Origin: Alicyclobacillus sp.
GTDB lineage: Bacteria; Bacillota; Bacilli; Alicyclobacillales; Alicyclobacillaceae
DNA length: 64,000 nt
Direction: 5' to 3'
Assembly (NCBI GenBank): GCA_023511725.1
Contig: JAIMAY010000006.1
Span: 39,744-103,743 of the forward strand
The notes under the pieces were generated by a model. The model saw only the letters and a program-made list of their open reading frames with translations. It was not told the DNA's origin and searched no databases. Made by a program: the position numbers and the translations under genes. Below are positions 17,074-29,135 of the stretch, piece by piece; position 1 is the stretch's first letter, and the number at the start of each line of letters is the position of its first letter.

Positions 17074-17143
17074 TCTAGTCTTGACACCTCCAACTCGTTC
17101 TATACCGATTCAAGCACCGAAAGGTGCGAGCCGTTCCAAGCCA

Positions 17144-17554
17144 TCAAACCCGCCGGCGCTTTGGCGGACGGCAGCCATTGTGCGGGATGGGCGTCACATC
17201 GCGGATGCCGCTGATCTCGAGGCCAGCCGCCTGCAGCGCGCGGATAGCCGCCTCGCGGCCTGCGCCCGGGCCCTTCACCGCCACCTCCACGGTTTTCATG
17301 CCGTGCTCCATCGCCGCGCGCGCAGCGGACTCCGCCGCCATCTGCGCAGCATACGGCGTGCTCTTGCGGGAACCCTTGAAACCGACGGTACCGGCGCTCG
17401 CCCAAGAGATGACGTTGCCGGCCACGTCGGAGATGGTCACAATCGTGTTGTTGAACGTCGACTTGATGTGGGCCACGCCCGTCTCCACGTTCTTCCGATC
17501 ACGCCGCTTCGTGCGAACGGGCGCACCGCCCCTACGCGTCTTCACCGGTGCCAT
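17144..17554 (-). CDS. rpsK: 30S ribosomal protein S11
   Basis: The 136-aa protein starts [19 protein letters not shown] and carries S11 signatures: [30 protein letters not shown] and [20 protein letters not shown] at the C-terminus. It lies on the platform near the mRNA exit and E site. It follows rpsM by 15 bases and precedes rpsD. Confidence 0.98.
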   Translation of the reverse strand: MAPVKTRRGGAPVRTKRRDRKNVETGVAHIKSTFNNTIVTISDVAGNVISWASAGTVGFKGSRKSTPYAAQMAAESAARAAMEHGMKTVEVAVKGPGAGREAAIRALQAAGLEISGIRDVTPIPHNGCRPPKRRRV

Positions 17555-17569
17555 AGAGCTTCCTCCTTA

Positions 17570-17938
17570 TCACTTCTTCTTGCCGGCAACAGTCCGGCGC
17601 GGACCCTTGCGCGTACGCGCGTTCGTCTTCGTGCGCTGACCGCGAACAGGCAGGCCGCGGCGATGGCGGAGCCCACGATAGCAGCCGATGTCCATCAGCC
17701 GCTTGATGTTCATGGCAATCTCACGGCGGAGATCACCTTCGACCTTCACGTTCTTGTCGATGTAATCACGCAGGCGCACCACTTCGTCTTCGGTCAGGTC
17801 CTTGACACGCGTGTCAGGATTGATGCCCGTGGCCTGCAGGATCTTGTTGGCGGTGGTCCGGCCAATACCGAAGATGTAGGTCAGGCCGATTTCCACTCGC
17901 TTGTCACGCGGCAGGTCCACGCCAGCGATACGTGCCAT
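17570..17938 (-). CDS. rpsM: 30S ribosomal protein S13
   Basis: Start is ATG 17938, nine bases after GGAGGTGG, giving 122 aa that begin [21 protein letters not shown]; the longer frame adds unsupported residues. [23 protein letters not shown] near the C-terminus is the S13 signature that contacts the P-site tRNA. It is followed at once by rpsK. Upstream lies a 204-base spacer before rpmJ. Confidence 0.98.
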   Translation of the reverse strand: MARIAGVDLPRDKRVEIGLTYIFGIGRTTANKILQATGINPDTRVKDLTEDEVVRLRDYIDKNVKVEGDLRREIAMNIKRLMDIGCYRGLRHRRGLPVRGQRTKTNARTRKGPRRTVAGKKK

Positions 17939-18092
17939 AAACTCGTTCCACCTCCGTGGGAATCCGGAAATCGGTTCATTGATCAAGCATGGGTAAATCT
18001 ATGGAAACACGGACGCAGTCCCGGTACACACCGGGGCAGCCGCACTGCCATCCGTGGCAGATCCTTTGTGTTCATGTCCAACAACGCCAGGC

Positions 18093-18116
18093 AAAAGCAG
18101 CCGGGAGCAAGGCTGC
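18093..18116 (-). terminator. attenuator-like hairpin between rpmJ and rpsM
   Basis: Within the 204-base spacer 17939-18142, GCAGCC, an 8-base loop and GGCTGC on the minus strand are followed by TTTTGCC, 27 bases after the rpmJ stop. The stem is short and the T run only four, so it may be a partial terminator or chance. The rest of the spacer has another imperfect GC hairpin near 18020-18060 and no clear promoter or gene. Confidence 0.3.
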
Positions 18117-18142
18117 CGGCAAGCCCATCGCGCTCGCTCGAA

Positions 18143-18256
18143 TCAGCCCTGGCGCTGCTTGTGCTTCGGGTTTTCGCAGATGATCATCACGTTGCCCTTG
18201 CGGCGGATGACCTTGCATTTCTCGCACATCCGCTTGACGGAAGGCCGCACTTTCAT
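18143..18256 (-). CDS. rpmJ: 50S ribosomal protein L36, zinc-binding form
   Basis: This 37-aa gene reads [20 protein letters not shown] at its start and ends NPKHKQRQG. Cys11, Cys14, Cys27 and His32 form the zinc site of the C+ type L36. ATG 18256 follows AAAGGAGGGTGTGACCG. The position between infA and rpsM is the conserved one. Confidence 0.98.
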   Translation of the reverse strand: MKVRPSVKRMCEKCKVIRRKGNVMIICENPKHKQRQG

Positions 18257-18340
18257 CGGTCACACCCTCCTTTGCCGGCGCGGGCGCAGACCCACACCAA
18301 GCTATCTTAGCGGATCTTCACAGATCCATCCAATGCTCAG

Positions 18341-18559
18341 TTATTTGTACCGGTAGGTAATTCTACCACGGGTCAGGTCATACGGCGAAAGTTCCACGGT
18401 CACTCGGTCACCCGGCAGGATCTTGATGTAGTGCATCCGGATCTTACCGGACACGTGCGCCAGTACCTTGTGACCGTTCTCGAGCTCTACCCGAAACATC
18501 GCGTTCGGCAGCGGCTCGATAACCCGGCCCTCAACCTCGATGACGTCATCCTTGGCCAT
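18341..18559 (-). CDS. infA: translation initiation factor IF-1
   Basis: The 72-aa protein [20 protein letters not shown] is a complete S1-like OB-fold IF-1, with [19 protein letters not shown] and the C-terminal [14 protein letters not shown]-1 blocks the A site during initiation. Its ATG lies inside the last codons of the KOW gene (14-base overlap), so the two are translationally coupled. Confidence 0.99.
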   Translation of the reverse strand: MAKDDVIEVEGRVIEPLPNAMFRVELENGHKVLAHVSGKIRMHYIKILPGDRVTVELSPYDLTRGRITYRYK

Positions 18560-18890
18560 GATCTATGCCTCCTTCCAGCTCTTCATCGGGTGTCTGGGTC
18601 CGCTGCAGGAGTTGCTGTTGGTACTGCCGGATGGCGTAGCGCAGTTTGGCGTTCGTCACTTTGCCCCCCTGCGCCACCATGTCAGCAATCTCCTGCGCTA
18701 TCTCACTCGTGCGCTTGACATGCATCGCATTCTTCTTCTTCGGGCGATCCGCCTTGCGCTTGTCACCATCGGCGATATATACAAACCGGTCGCTCTCGTG
18801 ACCGACGACGACCGCGTACAGCCCCTTATCGCGTCCCCGAATCACTTCCACAATGCGGCCGATCTCGGGCAGCGTAGGATGCCTCGCCAT
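18546..18890 (-). CDS. KOW-domain RNA-binding protein (L14e-like)
   Basis: The 114-aa protein (start ATG 18890) opens [23 protein letters not shown], a KOW motif like those of ribosomal proteins L14e/L6e/L27e, then [21 protein letters not shown] basic sequence and a Gln-rich helical tail. Homologues sit between map and infA in many Firmicutes and are thought to bind RNA; the exact function is not known. Here it directly follows adk with no map gene between. The tail after about residue 75 is longer than I expect for the family. Confidence 0.85.
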   Translation of the reverse strand: MARHPTLPEIGRIVEVIRGRDKGLYAVVVGHESDRFVYIADGDKRKADRPKKKNAMHVKRTSEIAQEIADMVAQGGKVTNAKLRYAIRQYQQQLLQRTQTPDEELEGGIDHGQG

Positions 18891-18898
18891 GACCCGAT

Positions 18899-20867
<1,969 letters not shown>

Positions 20868-20868
20868 G

Positions 20869-21315
20869 TCAGATCACCTCAGCGGTACCACCGGCAGCCT
20901 CAATCTTTTCCTTGGCCGATGCCGAAAACGCATGTGCGCGGACGGTCAGTTTGACACCGAGATCGCCATGGCCGAGCACCTTGACGCCATCCTCCAGCTC
21001 CCGGATGATACGCCGCTCGAGCAGCAGCTCCGGCGTCACCACGGTGCCGGCCTCAAACTGCGCCAGGTCCTCCACGTTGACAATCGCGTACACCTTCTTA
21101 AACGGCGCGTTGCTGAATCCGCGCTTGGGCAGTCGGCGGAACAGCGGTGTCTGACCACCTTCGAAGCCCGGACGGACCGTGCTGCGCGCCCACTGACCCT
21201 TCTGGCCGCGCGTCGACGTCTTGCCGTGGCCCGAGCTCACGCCACGGCCCACCCGCTTCTTCGGGCGCCGCGCGCCTTTCGGCGACTTCAGCTCGTGCAG
21301 CTGCACGCTTGCCAC
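20869..21315 (-). CDS. rplO: 50S ribosomal protein L15
   Basis: The 148-aa protein opens [25 protein letters not shown] and includes [16 protein letters not shown] and [17 protein letters not shown], typical of L15, with a globular C-terminal half ending AAGGTAEVI. It is placed between rpmD and secY as in other spc operons. Confidence 0.99.
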   Translation of the reverse strand: MASVQLHELKSPKGARRPKKRVGRGVSSGHGKTSTRGQKGQWARSTVRPGFEGGQTPLFRRLPKRGFSNAPFKKVYAIVNVEDLAQFEAGTVVTPELLLERRIIRELEDGVKVLGHGDLGVKLTVRAHAFSASAKEKIEAAGGTAEVI

Positions 21316-21344
21316 CTCCTCGAATGCCTTGCACCCAGGTGCGT

Positions 21345-21536
21345 TTACTCCACTTCCACCTCGCGCACGTCCACCAGATGGCGGATGCGCTCGACCATAC
21401 CGCGGATGGTCGGTGTATCGTCACGAATCACCGTCTGGTGCAGCTTGCGCAGCCCCAGCGCCTGAGCCGTCCGGCGCTGCACCTCCGACCGGTGGGCCGG
21501 GCTGTGCACCAGCGTGATCGACAACTTCTTAGCCAT
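21345..21536 (-). CDS. rpmD: 50S ribosomal protein L30
   Basis: The 63-aa protein [20 protein letters not shown] carries the short bacterial L30 fold with [20 protein letters not shown]. It lies between rpsE and rplO with small gaps, the normal spc order. Confidence 0.98.
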   Translation of the reverse strand: MAKKLSITLVHSPAHRSEVQRRTAQALGLRKLHQTVIRDDTPTIRGMVERIRHLVDVREVEVE

Positions 21537-21547
21537 TGCGCACCCTC

Positions 21548-22045
21548 CTAGCCCAGAATCTCATGCACGTTCTTGCCGCGCAGCCGCGCCACGTCCTCGG
21601 GGCGCTTCAGCTGCTTGAGGGCAGCCATCGTGGCATGCACCACGTTGATGGGGTTGTTGGTACCCAGCGACTTGGTCACGATGTCGCGAATGCCGGCTGC
21701 CTCCACGACCGCGCGCACGGGCCCGCCTGCGATCACGCCCGACCCCTGCGGAGCCGGCTTCAACAACACCAGCCCGGAACCAAAGTGGCCCAGCACCTCG
21801 TGCGGAATTGTGCCATTCCGGAGCGGGATCTGGATCAGGTTCTTCTTCGCGTCTTCAATACCCTTGCGAATGGCGTCCGGCACTTCCGCCGCCTTTCCGA
21901 GACCGGCGCCCACATGGCCGTTCCCGTCGCCCACGACCACCAGGGCCGAGAACGAGAAGCGGCGTCCGCCCTGGACGACCTTCGCCACGCGGTTGACCGA
22001 AACGACCTTTTCCGTCAGGTCCAACTGGTTCGGATCGATCCGCAC
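21548..22045 (-). CDS. rpsE: 30S ribosomal protein S5
   Basis: The 165-aa protein has the N-terminal double-stranded-RNA-binding S5 domain ([21 protein letters not shown] region, then [16 protein letters not shown]) and the C-terminal S5 fold (about residues 85-160). S5 helps decoding fidelity. It lies 17 bases after rplR. Confidence 0.99.
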   Translation of the reverse strand: MRIDPNQLDLTEKVVSVNRVAKVVQGGRRFSFSALVVVGDGNGHVGAGLGKAAEVPDAIRKGIEDAKKNLIQIPLRNGTIPHEVLGHFGSGLVLLKPAPQGSGVIAGGPVRAVVEAAGIRDIVTKSLGTNNPINVVHATMAALKQLKRPEDVARLRGKNVHEILG

Positions 22046-22062
22046 AACGACACCTTCCCTTC

Positions 22063-22431
22063 TCAGAATTCGAGGCCGGCCTCGCGCGCGGCATCCGCCA
22101 GCGCTGCGACCCGTCCGTGATAGAGGTATCCGCCACGGTCAAACACGACCTGCTTGATGCCTTTCTCCAAGGCGCGCCGCGCCACCAACTCGCCGACCTT
22201 GCGCGCCGCCTCGACGTTGCCACCATGCTCCACCGAACCGCGCAGCTCCTTGTCAACCGTGGACGCGCTCACGAGCGTGCGCCCTGTCGTATCATCGATG
22301 ACCTGCGCGTAGATGTGCTTGTTGGACCGGAACACATTCAGCCGCGGACGCTCCGGGGTGCCCGAGACGCGCTTGCGGACGCGCAGGTGGCGCGCCTTAC
22401 GCGATTCGTTCCGATCTGCCTTGGTAATCAT
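22063..22431 (-). CDS. rplR: 50S ribosomal protein L18
   Basis: The 122-aa protein opens [25 protein letters not shown] and contains [20 protein letters not shown] and [28 protein letters not shown], all L18 signatures. It binds 5S rRNA together with L5, encoded at 23.7-24.2 kb. Confidence 0.99.
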   Translation of the reverse strand: MITKADRNESRKARHLRVRKRVSGTPERPRLNVFRSNKHIYAQVIDDTTGRTLVSASTVDKELRGSVEHGGNVEAARKVGELVARRALEKGIKQVVFDRGGYLYHGRVAALADAAREAGLEF

Positions 22432-22463
22432 GCCGCCCGTTCACTCCTTTCCAGACGCCCGAA

Positions 22464-23003
22464 TCACTTCTTACCGGTCTTACCCACCTTGCGCCGGATG
22501 ACCTCGTTCTCATACTTGATGCCCTTGCCCTTGTACGGCTCAGGCTTGCGAATGGACCGCACCATCGCGGCATAGCGGCCGACCTGCTCCTTGTCGATGC
22601 CGCGGATCACGAGCTTGTTCGCCGCCGGAACCTCAATCTCAATGCCCTGCTCCTTCGGCAGCACCACCGGATGCGAGAAACCGAGCGACAGCGTCACCGT
22701 ATCGCCCGACTTGGTCGCGCGGTAGCCGACACCCACCAGCTCGAGCGACTTCGAGAACCCGTTGGTCACGCCCTCCACCATGTTGGCGATCACGCTGCGC
22801 GTCGTACCGTGCAGGCTGCGATGCAGCTTGTTGTCGGACGGGCGCTCCACGCGGACGGCCTGATCCTCGACCACGACTCGCATGTCGGGGTGGATGGTCC
22901 GTGTCAGTTGACCCTTGGGACCTTTCACCGTCACCGTGTTGCCTTCGCAGCGCACCTCGACACCCGCCGGGATGGCGATGGGCTTTCTCCCGATTCGAGA
23001 CAT
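22464..23003 (-). CDS. rplF: 50S ribosomal protein L6
   Basis: From ATG 23003 (GGAGG seven bases upstream) the 179-aa protein begins [17 protein letters not shown] and has two L6 repeats, ending with [26 protein letters not shown], the conserved C-terminal signature near the sarcin-ricin loop. A GTG six bases further up is in frame but overlaps the binding site. Confidence 0.99.
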   Translation of the reverse strand: MSRIGRKPIAIPAGVEVRCEGNTVTVKGPKGQLTRTIHPDMRVVVEDQAVRVERPSDNKLHRSLHGTTRSVIANMVEGVTNGFSKSLELVGVGYRATKSGDTVTLSLGFSHPVVLPKEQGIEIEVPAANKLVIRGIDKEQVGRYAAMVRSIRKPEPYKGKGIKYENEVIRRKVGKTGKK

Positions 23004-23031
23004 CGTCACACCTCCTATCCGTTCACCGGCA

Positions 23032-23430
23032 TTACCACACGTAGCACAGGACTTCGCCGCCGACGCCGAGCTTGCGCGCCTCTTTGTCGGTCACGATACC
23101 CTTCGAAGTCGACAGAATGGCGATGCCGAGGCCGCCCAGCACCCGTGGAATGTTGTCCTTCGTCACGTACACCCGCAGGCCCGGCTTGCTGATCCGCTTC
23201 AGACCGGTGATCACGCGCTCCTGGTTGCGTCCGTACTTGAGGAAGATGCGGATCACGCCCTGCTTGTCGTCCGGAATGAACTCCGCATCGCGAATGAAGC
23301 CTTCGCGCTTCAGAATCTCAGCGATGGCCCGCTTGATGTTCGAGCCCGGAATGTCGACCTTCTCATGGCCGACCGCGTTCGCGTTGCGGATGCGCGTCAG
23401 CATGTCCGCAATCGGGTCCGTCATCGTCAT
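23032..23430 (-). CDS. rpsH: 30S ribosomal protein S8
   Basis: The 132-aa protein [25 protein letters not shown] has the S8 C-terminal motif [34 protein letters not shown]8 binds the central domain of 16S rRNA and in some bacteria represses the spc operon. The first ATG (23430) has GGAGG nine bases upstream and is chosen over the second. Confidence 0.99.
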   Translation of the reverse strand: MTMTDPIADMLTRIRNANAVGHEKVDIPGSNIKRAIAEILKREGFIRDAEFIPDDKQGVIRIFLKYGRNQERVITGLKRISKPGLRVYVTKDNIPRVLGGLGIAILSTSKGIVTDKEARKLGVGGEVLCYVW

Positions 23431-23456
23431 GTGTCAAAACCTCCTTCCGCCGCAGC

Positions 23457-23642
23457 TTACCAACTGGCCTTCTTCACGCCCGGCAACTGCCCCTTGTAGG
23501 CCAGGTTCCGGAAGCAGATACGGCAAATCCCGAACTTGCGCAGCACCGCGTGCGGACGGCCGCAGATCCGGCAGCGCGTATAAGCGCGAACCTTGAACTT
23601 CGGCTTCCGCTGCGCCTTGATGATCAGCGCCTTTCTCGCCAC
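23457..23642 (-). CDS. rpsN: 30S ribosomal protein S14, type Z
   Basis: The 61-aa protein has the zinc ribbon Cys24-x2-Cys27 and Cys40-x2-Cys43 ([20 protein letters not shown]), the short zinc-binding form of S14 used by most Firmicutes. It is placed between rplE and rpsH as expected. Confidence 0.99.
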   Translation of the reverse strand: MARKALIIKAQRKPKFKVRAYTRCRICGRPHAVLRKFGICRICFRNLAYKGQLPGVKKASW

Positions 23643-23675
23643 TGTCCTTCCCCCTCTCGCTCGTCCATCGACCCG

Positions 23676-24218
23676 TCACGCACGCCGGAACGGCATGCCC
23701 ATCAGTTCCAGCAGAGCGCGCGCTTCCTCGTCCGTCTTCGCCGTGGTCACAACCACCACTTCCAAGCCGCGCACCTTGTCCACTTTATCGTAATCGATCT
23801 CCGGGAAGATCAGTTGTTCGCGCAATCCCAGCGTGTAGTTCCCACGCCCGTCGAATGCCCGCGGAGAAACGCCGCGGAAGTCACGCACGCGCGGCAGCGC
23901 GATGTTCATCAGCTTATCCAAGAAGTGATACATCCGTTCGCCGCGGAGCGTCACCTTCACGCCAATCGGCATGCCCTTGCGCAGGCGGAAGCCCGCGATG
24001 GACTTCTTGGCCCGCGTGACGACCGGCTTCTGGCCCGCAATGGCCGTCAGGTCTTCCATGGCCGCGTCAATCACCTTCGGGTTCTGGGTCGCTTCCCCAA
24101 GCCCCATGTTCAACACAACCTTCTCAATCCGGGGCACCTGCATCACGTTCTTGTAGTTGAACCGCTTCATCAACTCGCCAACCACGTGGTTGTAGTAATG
24201 ATCACGCAAACGCGCCAT
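23676..24218 (-). CDS. rplE: 50S ribosomal protein L5
   Basis: The 180-aa protein starts [41 protein letters not shown] and contains [30 protein letters not shown], typical of L5. It carries 5S rRNA and contacts P-site tRNA. It lies between rplX and rpsN. Confidence 0.99.
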   Translation of the reverse strand: MARLRDHYYNHVVGELMKRFNYKNVMQVPRIEKVVLNMGLGEATQNPKVIDAAMEDLTAIAGQKPVVTRAKKSIAGFRLRKGMPIGVKVTLRGERMYHFLDKLMNIALPRVRDFRGVSPRAFDGRGNYTLGLREQLIFPEIDYDKVDKVRGLEVVVVTTAKTDEEARALLELMGMPFRRA

Positions 24219-24244
24219 CGCTCACCCTCCTTTCACCTGGCGAC

Positions 24245-24565
24245 TCAGTCGATCACTTCGCCAGACTTCTTCGCGTAGCGCACCTTCGTTCCGTCCTCCA
24301 GGAACTTGTAACCGACCCGCGTCGGCTCGCCCGTCTTCGGGTCCACCAGCATCACGTTGGACGCGTGGATGGGCGCCTCCCTCTCGAGGATGCCGCCCTC
24401 CGGGTGGGCCGGACTCGGCTTCGTGTGCCGCTTCACGATGTTCACGCCCTCGACGACGACCCGGTTCTCCTTCGGCAGGACCTTCAGGACGCGCCCCTTC
24501 TTCGACTTGTCCTTGCCCGCGATCACCACGACCTGGTCGCCGGTCTTGATGCGCATCTTCGGCAT
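24245..24565 (-). CDS. rplX: 50S ribosomal protein L24
   Basis: From ATG 24565, eight bases after GGAGG, the 106-aa protein [20 protein letters not shown] has the KOW motif of L24 ([21 protein letters not shown]) and the usual end. An in-frame GTG nine bases upstream merges with the binding site. L24 initiates 50S assembly at the 5' end of 23S rRNA. Confidence 0.98.
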   Translation of the reverse strand: MPKMRIKTGDQVVVIAGKDKSKKGRVLKVLPKENRVVVEGVNIVKRHTKPSPAHPEGGILEREAPIHASNVMLVDPKTGEPTRVGYKFLEDGTKVRYAKKSGEVID

Positions 24566-24580
24566 GTACCGCACCTCCTG

Positions 24581-24949
24581 TCACAGCACCTCGGGGGCCA
24601 GCGAGATGATCTTCATGAAATCCTTATCGCGCAGCTCGCGCGCCACCGGTCCGAAGATACGGGTACCGCGCGGGCTCTTGTCCTCACGAATGATGACCGC
24701 CGCATTCTCGTCGAAGCGGATATACGACCCGTCGGGACGCCGCACTCCGCGCTTCGACCGGACGATCACGGCCTTCACCACATCGCCCTTCTTGACAACG
24801 CCGCCGGGTGTTGCACTCTTCACCGACGCCACGATGATGTCACCGATGTTGGCCGTCTTCCGGTTCGAGCCGCCGAGCACGCGGAAGCACATGATCTCTT
24901 TCGCGCCCGTGTTGTCCGCCACGACCAACCGAGTTTGCGGTTGAATCAT
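24581..24949 (-). CDS. rplN: 50S ribosomal protein L14
   Basis: From ATG 24949 (GGAGG seven bases upstream) the 122-aa protein [27 protein letters not shown] matches L14 over its entire length, ending [12 protein letters not shown]. An upstream frame extension of 12 residues lacks support. L14 contacts the 30S subunit and is the docking site of RsfS. Confidence 0.99.
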   Translation of the reverse strand: MIQPQTRLVVADNTGAKEIMCFRVLGGSNRKTANIGDIIVASVKSATPGGVVKKGDVVKAVIVRSKRGVRRPDGSYIRFDENAAVIIREDKSPRGTRIFGPVARELRDKDFMKIISLAPEVL

Positions 24950-24992
24950 TGCACTGCCTCCTTCCTCGCAGGCTGCCTGCGGCAATCAGCGA

Positions 24993-25253
24993 TCAGATGT
25001 TGACACCCTTCTCGACAATCTCCACCAGACGCCACCGCTTCTCCTTGCTGAGCGGGCGCGTCTCCATGATCCGCACCACGTCCCCGACCTTGGCCTCGTT
25101 GCGCTCGTCGTGCGCCTTGAACCTCTTCGTGCGACGCACCGTCTTACCGTATAGCGGATGCGCGACGCGCTCCTCGACGGCCACCACGATGGTCTTATCC
25201 ATCTTGTCGGAAACGACCTTGCCGACGCGGACCTTGCGGTAGTTCCGATCCAT
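24993..25253 (-). CDS. rpsQ: 30S ribosomal protein S17
   Basis: The 86-aa OB-fold protein [29 protein letters not shown] with [19 protein letters not shown] and [21 protein letters not shown] is S17, a primary 16S rRNA binder. It lies between rpmC and rplN. Confidence 0.99.
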   Translation of the reverse strand: MDRNYRKVRVGKVVSDKMDKTIVVAVEERVAHPLYGKTVRRTKRFKAHDERNEAKVGDVVRIMETRPLSKEKRWRLVEIVEKGVNI

Positions 25254-25270
25254 CCGTTCGTCCCTCCTTC

Positions 25271-25468
25271 TCAGCCGATGCCCAGTTCACGCTGCCGCAA
25301 AATCGTCTTGCAGCGGGCGATGTCCTTCCGAACCTGGCGGATGCGCATCGGATTCTCCAGCTGACCCGTCGCCAACTGGAAGCGGAGGTTGAACAGCTCA
25401 TCCTTCAGCTGGTTGATGCGGTTCTCAATCTCCTCCGTCGACAGGTTGCGCAGTTCACTGGCCTTCAT
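25271..25468 (-). CDS. rpmC: 50S ribosomal protein L29
   Basis: The 65-aa helical protein [30 protein letters not shown] is L29; it sits beside the exit tunnel and helps bind trigger factor and SRP. ATG 25468 lies inside the end of rplP (overlap of 14 bases) with GAGGAAGCCA in front, so translation is coupled. A longer frame from 25492 is unlikely. Confidence 0.98.
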   Translation of the reverse strand: MKASELRNLSTEEIENRINQLKDELFNLRFQLATGQLENPMRIRQVRKDIARCKTILRQRELGIG

Positions 25469-25892
25469 TGGCTTCCTCACCCGCCTCTTCACGGACTACA
25501 AACTTCGTCTTGATGGGCAGCTTGTGCGAAGCCAGACGCATCGCCTCCCGCGCCACCTCTTCGCTGACACCGTCAAGCTCAAAGAGGATCCGGCCCGGCT
25601 TCACGACGGCCACCCACTTCTCCGGAGAGCCCTTCCCGGAACCCATGCGGGTTTCCGCCGGCTTCTGCGTCACCGGCTTGTGCGGGAAGATCTTGATCCA
25701 CACCTTACCGCCACGGCGGATGTAGCGCGTCATGGCGATACGAGCCGCCTCAATCTGACGGTTGGTGATCCATGCCGGTTCCAGCGCCTGCAAGCCGTAC
25801 TTACCGAATGTGACCTCGTTGCCGCCCTTGGACTGCCCCTTCAGTCGGCCCCGCTGCTCCTTACGGTGTTTGACTCGCTTCGGCATCAACAT
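25455..25892 (-). CDS. rplP: 50S ribosomal protein L16
   Basis: The 145-aa protein [24 protein letters not shown] contains [19 protein letters not shown] and [24 protein letters not shown], the L16 signatures. It helps place tRNA at the A site and is a late assembly protein. It starts three bases after the rpsC stop. Confidence 0.99.
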   Translation of the reverse strand: MLMPKRVKHRKEQRGRLKGQSKGGNEVTFGKYGLQALEPAWITNRQIEAARIAMTRYIRRGGKVWIKIFPHKPVTQKPAETRMGSGKGSPEKWVAVVKPGRILFELDGVSEEVAREAMRLASHKLPIKTKFVVREEAGEEANEGQ

Positions 25893-25895
25893 GGC

Positions 25896-26561
25896 TTACT
25901 TTCCTCCCTCTTCAGCACCCTTGCGAGAACGCTCGGGAAGGACCTCGCCGCGGTAGATCCACACCTTCACGCCGATCCGGCCATACGTCGTGTGCGCCTC
26001 CGCCAGCGCATAGTCGATGTCCGCCCGCAGCGTATGCAGAGGCACCGTTCCCTCGGAGTACCCTTCCGTCCGGGCAATTTCCGCGCCACCCAGGCGGCCT
26101 GCCACCTGAACGCGCACACCCTTGGCACCCGCGCGCATCACGCGCTGAATGGCCTGCTTCATCGCGCGCCGGAACGCGACGCGCCGCTCCAGCTGCTGCG
26201 CGATATTCTCCGCGACCAGTTTCGCGCACAGATCCGGCGACTTGACCTCCGAGATGGAGATGTGAACGCGCTTGCCGGTCAAGCGGTTCAACTGATTGCG
26301 CAAGTTCTCGACTTCCTGGCCGCCCTTGCCAATCACCATACCCGGCTTCGCGGTATGAATGATGACATTCACGCGATTGGCCGCCCGTTCGATCTCGATC
26401 TGCGCCACCGCAGCATCCTTCAGCCGCTGAGCGAGGAAGTTGCGGATCTTCAGGTCCTCATGCAGCAGTTCCTGATACTCTTTCTTCTCCGCGTACCAGC
26501 GGGACTCCCAGTCGCGAATGATACCGATGCGGAGCCCGACCGGATTCACCTTTTGACCCAT
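25896..26561 (-). CDS. rpsC: 30S ribosomal protein S3
   Basis: The 221-aa protein [24 protein letters not shown] has a KH domain (about residues 40-110, [17 protein letters not shown]) and the C-terminal S3 domain with [30 protein letters not shown]. It forms part of the mRNA entry tunnel. Confidence 0.99.
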   Translation of the reverse strand: MGQKVNPVGLRIGIIRDWESRWYAEKKEYQELLHEDLKIRNFLAQRLKDAAVAQIEIERAANRVNVIIHTAKPGMVIGKGGQEVENLRNQLNRLTGKRVHISISEVKSPDLCAKLVAENIAQQLERRVAFRRAMKQAIQRVMRAGAKGVRVQVAGRLGGAEIARTEGYSEGTVPLHTLRADIDYALAEAHTTYGRIGVKVWIYRGEVLPERSRKGAEEGGK

Positions 26562-26633
26562 TCGGCCCTATCCCTCCTCATGCGCGGTCCAGGACGCTCC
26601 TTCGCCCTTGGCGCCGGAGCTCCCCCGGCCGCC

Positions 26634-26975
26634 TTACTTTTCCGCCACCACCACGGTGATGTGGCTGGTCCGCTTCAAGATACTGAACGCACGCCCCTGC
26701 GCGCGGGGATGGTACCGCTTCAGCGTCGGACCCGGATCAACGTAGATCTCTTTGATGTAGAGCTTGTTCGGATCCAGGTTGTGATTGTTCTCCGCGTTCG
26801 CGATGGCAGAGCGGAGGACCTTCTCCACCACCGGCGACGCCCCTCGCGGCGTATGCCGAAGGATGGCCAGCGCCTCCTCAACCCGCTTGCCCCGAATCAG
26901 GTCGACAACGAGGCGCACTTTCCGCGGAGCGATCCGGATGTACCGCGCCACAGCGCGCGCTTGCGTCGCTTGCAT
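26634..26975 (-). CDS. rplV: 50S ribosomal protein L22
   Basis: The 113-aa protein has [21 protein letters not shown] and ends [34 protein letters not shown], the beta-hairpin of L22 that lines the exit tunnel and touches the macrolide site. It lies between rpsS and rpsC with a 72-base spacer after it. Confidence 0.99.
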   Translation of the reverse strand: MQATQARAVARYIRIAPRKVRLVVDLIRGKRVEEALAILRHTPRGASPVVEKVLRSAIANAENNHNLDPNKLYIKEIYVDPGPTLKRYHPRAQGRAFSILKRTSHITVVVAEK

Positions 26976-27002
26976 GTCCTCTTCTCCTCCTTGTCACCTG
27001 GC

Positions 27003-27284
27003 TTAACGGGAGCGGGATGCCTTCTCGTCGCCCGCGTGCCCCTTGAACGTCCGGGTGGGCGCAAACTCACCCAGCTTGTGTCCCACCATATCTTCCGTAA
27101 TGTACACCGGCACATGCTTGCGGCCATCGTGCACCGCAAACGTATGGCCGACGAACTGCGGGAAGATGGTCGAGCGGCGCGACCACGTCTTGATCACGCG
27201 CTTTTCTCCCGTCGCATTCATCTGTTCAACCTTCTTCAGCAGATAAGGGTCGCAGAACGGCCCCTTCTTCAGCGAACGGCCCAC
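27003..27284 (-). CDS. rpsS: 30S ribosomal protein S19
   Basis: The 93-aa protein [42 protein letters not shown] opening and [19 protein letters not shown] are S19 signatures. It lies in the head of the small subunit with S13. Start is GTG 27284 after AAGGGGG. Confidence 0.99.
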   Translation of the reverse strand: MGRSLKKGPFCDPYLLKKVEQMNATGEKRVIKTWSRRSTIFPQFVGHTFAVHDGRKHVPVYITEDMVGHKLGEFAPTRTFKGHAGDEKASRSR

Positions 27285-27335
27285 ACTGGAAACCCCCTTC
27301 CGTGCACTCCGGTCCGGGCTACGAGCCCTGCCGAA

Positions 27336-28166
27336 TTACTTCTTGCGACGACGGACAATGTACTTGTCGGTCGGATGGTTCTTCTTCCGCGTCTTTTTAC
27401 CGAGCGTCGGCTTGCCCCAAGGCGACATCGGCGACTTGCGACCAATCGGAGCGCGACCCTCGCCACCACCGTGCGGGTGATCCACCGGGTTCATGGCCAC
27501 ACCGCGCACGCTCGGCCGGCGGCCCAACCAACGCGCACGACCCGCCTTACCAATGCGAATGTTCTCGTGATCCAGATTGCCCACCTGACCGACGGTGGCT
27601 CGGCACTCAAGGCGAATCAACCGAACCTCACCCGATGTCAGGCGCACGTGCGCGAAGTCGCCTTCCTTCGCCATCAGCTGCGCCGAGGAACCCGCGGCAC
27701 GAGCCAGTTGGCCGCCCTTGCCCGGCTTCAGTTCGATGTTGTGGATCACCGTACCCACCGGGATGTTTGCGAGCGGCAGCGCGTTGCCCGGCTTGATGTC
27801 GGCGTTCGGCCCGGACATCACGACGTCGCCAACCTTCAGCCCATGCGGCGCGATGATGTAACGCTTCTCCCCGTCCACATAGTGCAACAGCGCGATGCGC
27901 GCGGAACGGTTCGGATCGTACTCAATGGTCGCGACCTTCGCGGGGATGCCGTCCTTGTCGCGCTTGAAGTCGATGACGCGGTACATGCGCTTGTGCCCGC
28001 CACCCTGGTGACGAACCGTAATCCGCCCCTGGTTGTTGCGGCCAGCGCGCTTCTTCAACGGCTCAAGCAGCGACTTCTCCGGCTTGTCCGTGGTGATCTC
28101 CTCGAACGTGGAGACCGACATGAAGCGCCGGCCAGGGGAGGTCGGGCGGTATTTGCGAATGGCCAC
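27336..28166 (-). CDS. rplB: 50S ribosomal protein L2
   Basis: The 276-aa protein starts at GTG 28166, eight bases after GGAGG, giving [18 protein letters not shown], the family opening; the frame upstream to 28199 is unsupported. [19 protein letters not shown] and [19 protein letters not shown] (peptidyl-transferase side His) are conserved. L2 is needed for subunit joining and peptide-bond formation. Confidence 0.99.
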   Translation of the reverse strand: MAIRKYRPTSPGRRFMSVSTFEEITTDKPEKSLLEPLKKRAGRNNQGRITVRHQGGGHKRMYRVIDFKRDKDGIPAKVATIEYDPNRSARIALLHYVDGEKRYIIAPHGLKVGDVVMSGPNADIKPGNALPLANIPVGTVIHNIELKPGKGGQLARAAGSSAQLMAKEGDFAHVRLTSGEVRLIRLECRATVGQVGNLDHENIRIGKAGRARWLGRRPSVRGVAMNPVDHPHGGGEGRAPIGRKSPMSPWGKPTLGKKTRKKNHPTDKYIVRRRKK

Positions 28167-28204
28167 AGCTGCAACCTCCTTCTTTCCCTTGCAGGGCACT
28201 CTCG

Positions 28205-28486
28205 TCAGTCAAACAGCTCAATCGGCTTGGAGTCCTCCGTCAGCTTGACGATGGCCTTCTTCCAGGCCGGCTTGTATCCCTCAAAGCGGCCGACGCGCTT
28301 GCGCTTGCGCGGCACGTTCATCGTGTTCACCTTTTCAACCTTCACGCCGAACAGCTTCTCAACAGCCTGCCGGATCTCCACCTTGTTCGCCCGAGGGTCT
28401 ACCTCGAACACATACTTCCGCTGCTCCATCAATTCCGTGGAGCGCTCGGTGATCACCGGCCGCTTGATGAGGTCCCGCGGATCCAT
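28205..28486 (-). CDS. rplW: 50S ribosomal protein L23
   Basis: The 93-aa protein [27 protein letters not shown] is L23, the exit-tunnel protein that docks trigger factor and SRP. Its ATG overlaps the rplD stop codon by one base (TAATG), which means coupled translation. Confidence 0.99.
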   Translation of the reverse strand: MDPRDLIKRPVITERSTELMEQRKYVFEVDPRANKVEIRQAVEKLFGVKVEKVNTMNVPRKRKRVGRFEGYKPAWKKAIVKLTEDSKPIELFD

Positions 28487-29106
28487 TACGCGTACACCTC
28501 CTGCACCTTCGCCACGGCGTCCTTCGTCAACACCAGGTGATCCAGGCGAAGCAGATCATACACCGTCATACCCTCGGGCACCACGTACTTCACACCCGGA
28601 AGATTGCGCGCCGACAGGTACGCATTCGCATCCTTGCTGGCGTCGACAATCAAGGCCTTCTCGACATTGAACTTGTTCAGCAAGGCAACCATCTGCTTAG
28701 TCTTGGGCTGGTCAAACTGGAGCCCATCCAGCACAATCAGCTTGCCTTCCCCAAGCTTCGAAGAAAGCGCACTGTACAGCGCTGCACGCCGCACCTTCTT
28801 CGGAAGCGTGTACTTGTACGAACGCGGCTGCGGACCGTGGACCGTACCGCCGCCTTTCCATTGCGGTGCACGAATGCTGCCTTGGCGAGCACGGCCCGTA
28901 CCCTTCTGCCGCCACGGCTTCCGACCGCCGCCACGCACCTCGGAGCGCGTCTTCGTGGCATGCGTACCCACACGCCGACCCGCCAGGTGCATGAGCACGA
29001 CCTCGTGCATCAGGTCCGGCCGGATTGGGGCATTCCACAGACGGTCATCCAACTCCAACTCGCCAACCTGCTCCGCATTCATGTTGTAGACCGCTACCTT
29101 CGGCAT
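28486..29106 (-). CDS. rplD: 50S ribosomal protein L4
   Basis: From ATG 29106 (GGGAGG eight bases upstream) the 206-aa protein has [19 protein letters not shown], the tunnel-lining loop [29 protein letters not shown] and a C-terminal Rossmann-like half. The loop reaches the macrolide site. Upstream codons to 29139 are not supported. Confidence 0.99.
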   Translation of the reverse strand: MPKVAVYNMNAEQVGELELDDRLWNAPIRPDLMHEVVLMHLAGRRVGTHATKTRSEVRGGGRKPWRQKGTGRARQGSIRAPQWKGGGTVHGPQPRSYKYTLPKKVRRAALYSALSSKLGEGKLIVLDGLQFDQPKTKQMVALLNKFNVEKALIVDASKDANAYLSARNLPGVKYVVPEGMTVYDLLRLDHLVLTKDAVAKVQEVYA

Positions 29107-29135
29107 TTTGCCAGCCTCCCTTCCGCCGAACCGTC

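Noticed and set aside
25389..28670. 1093-aa open frame on the plus strand across rplP-rplB
   Set aside because: It is antisense to a run of unmistakable ribosomal protein genes; long antisense frames are expected from GC-rich codon bias.
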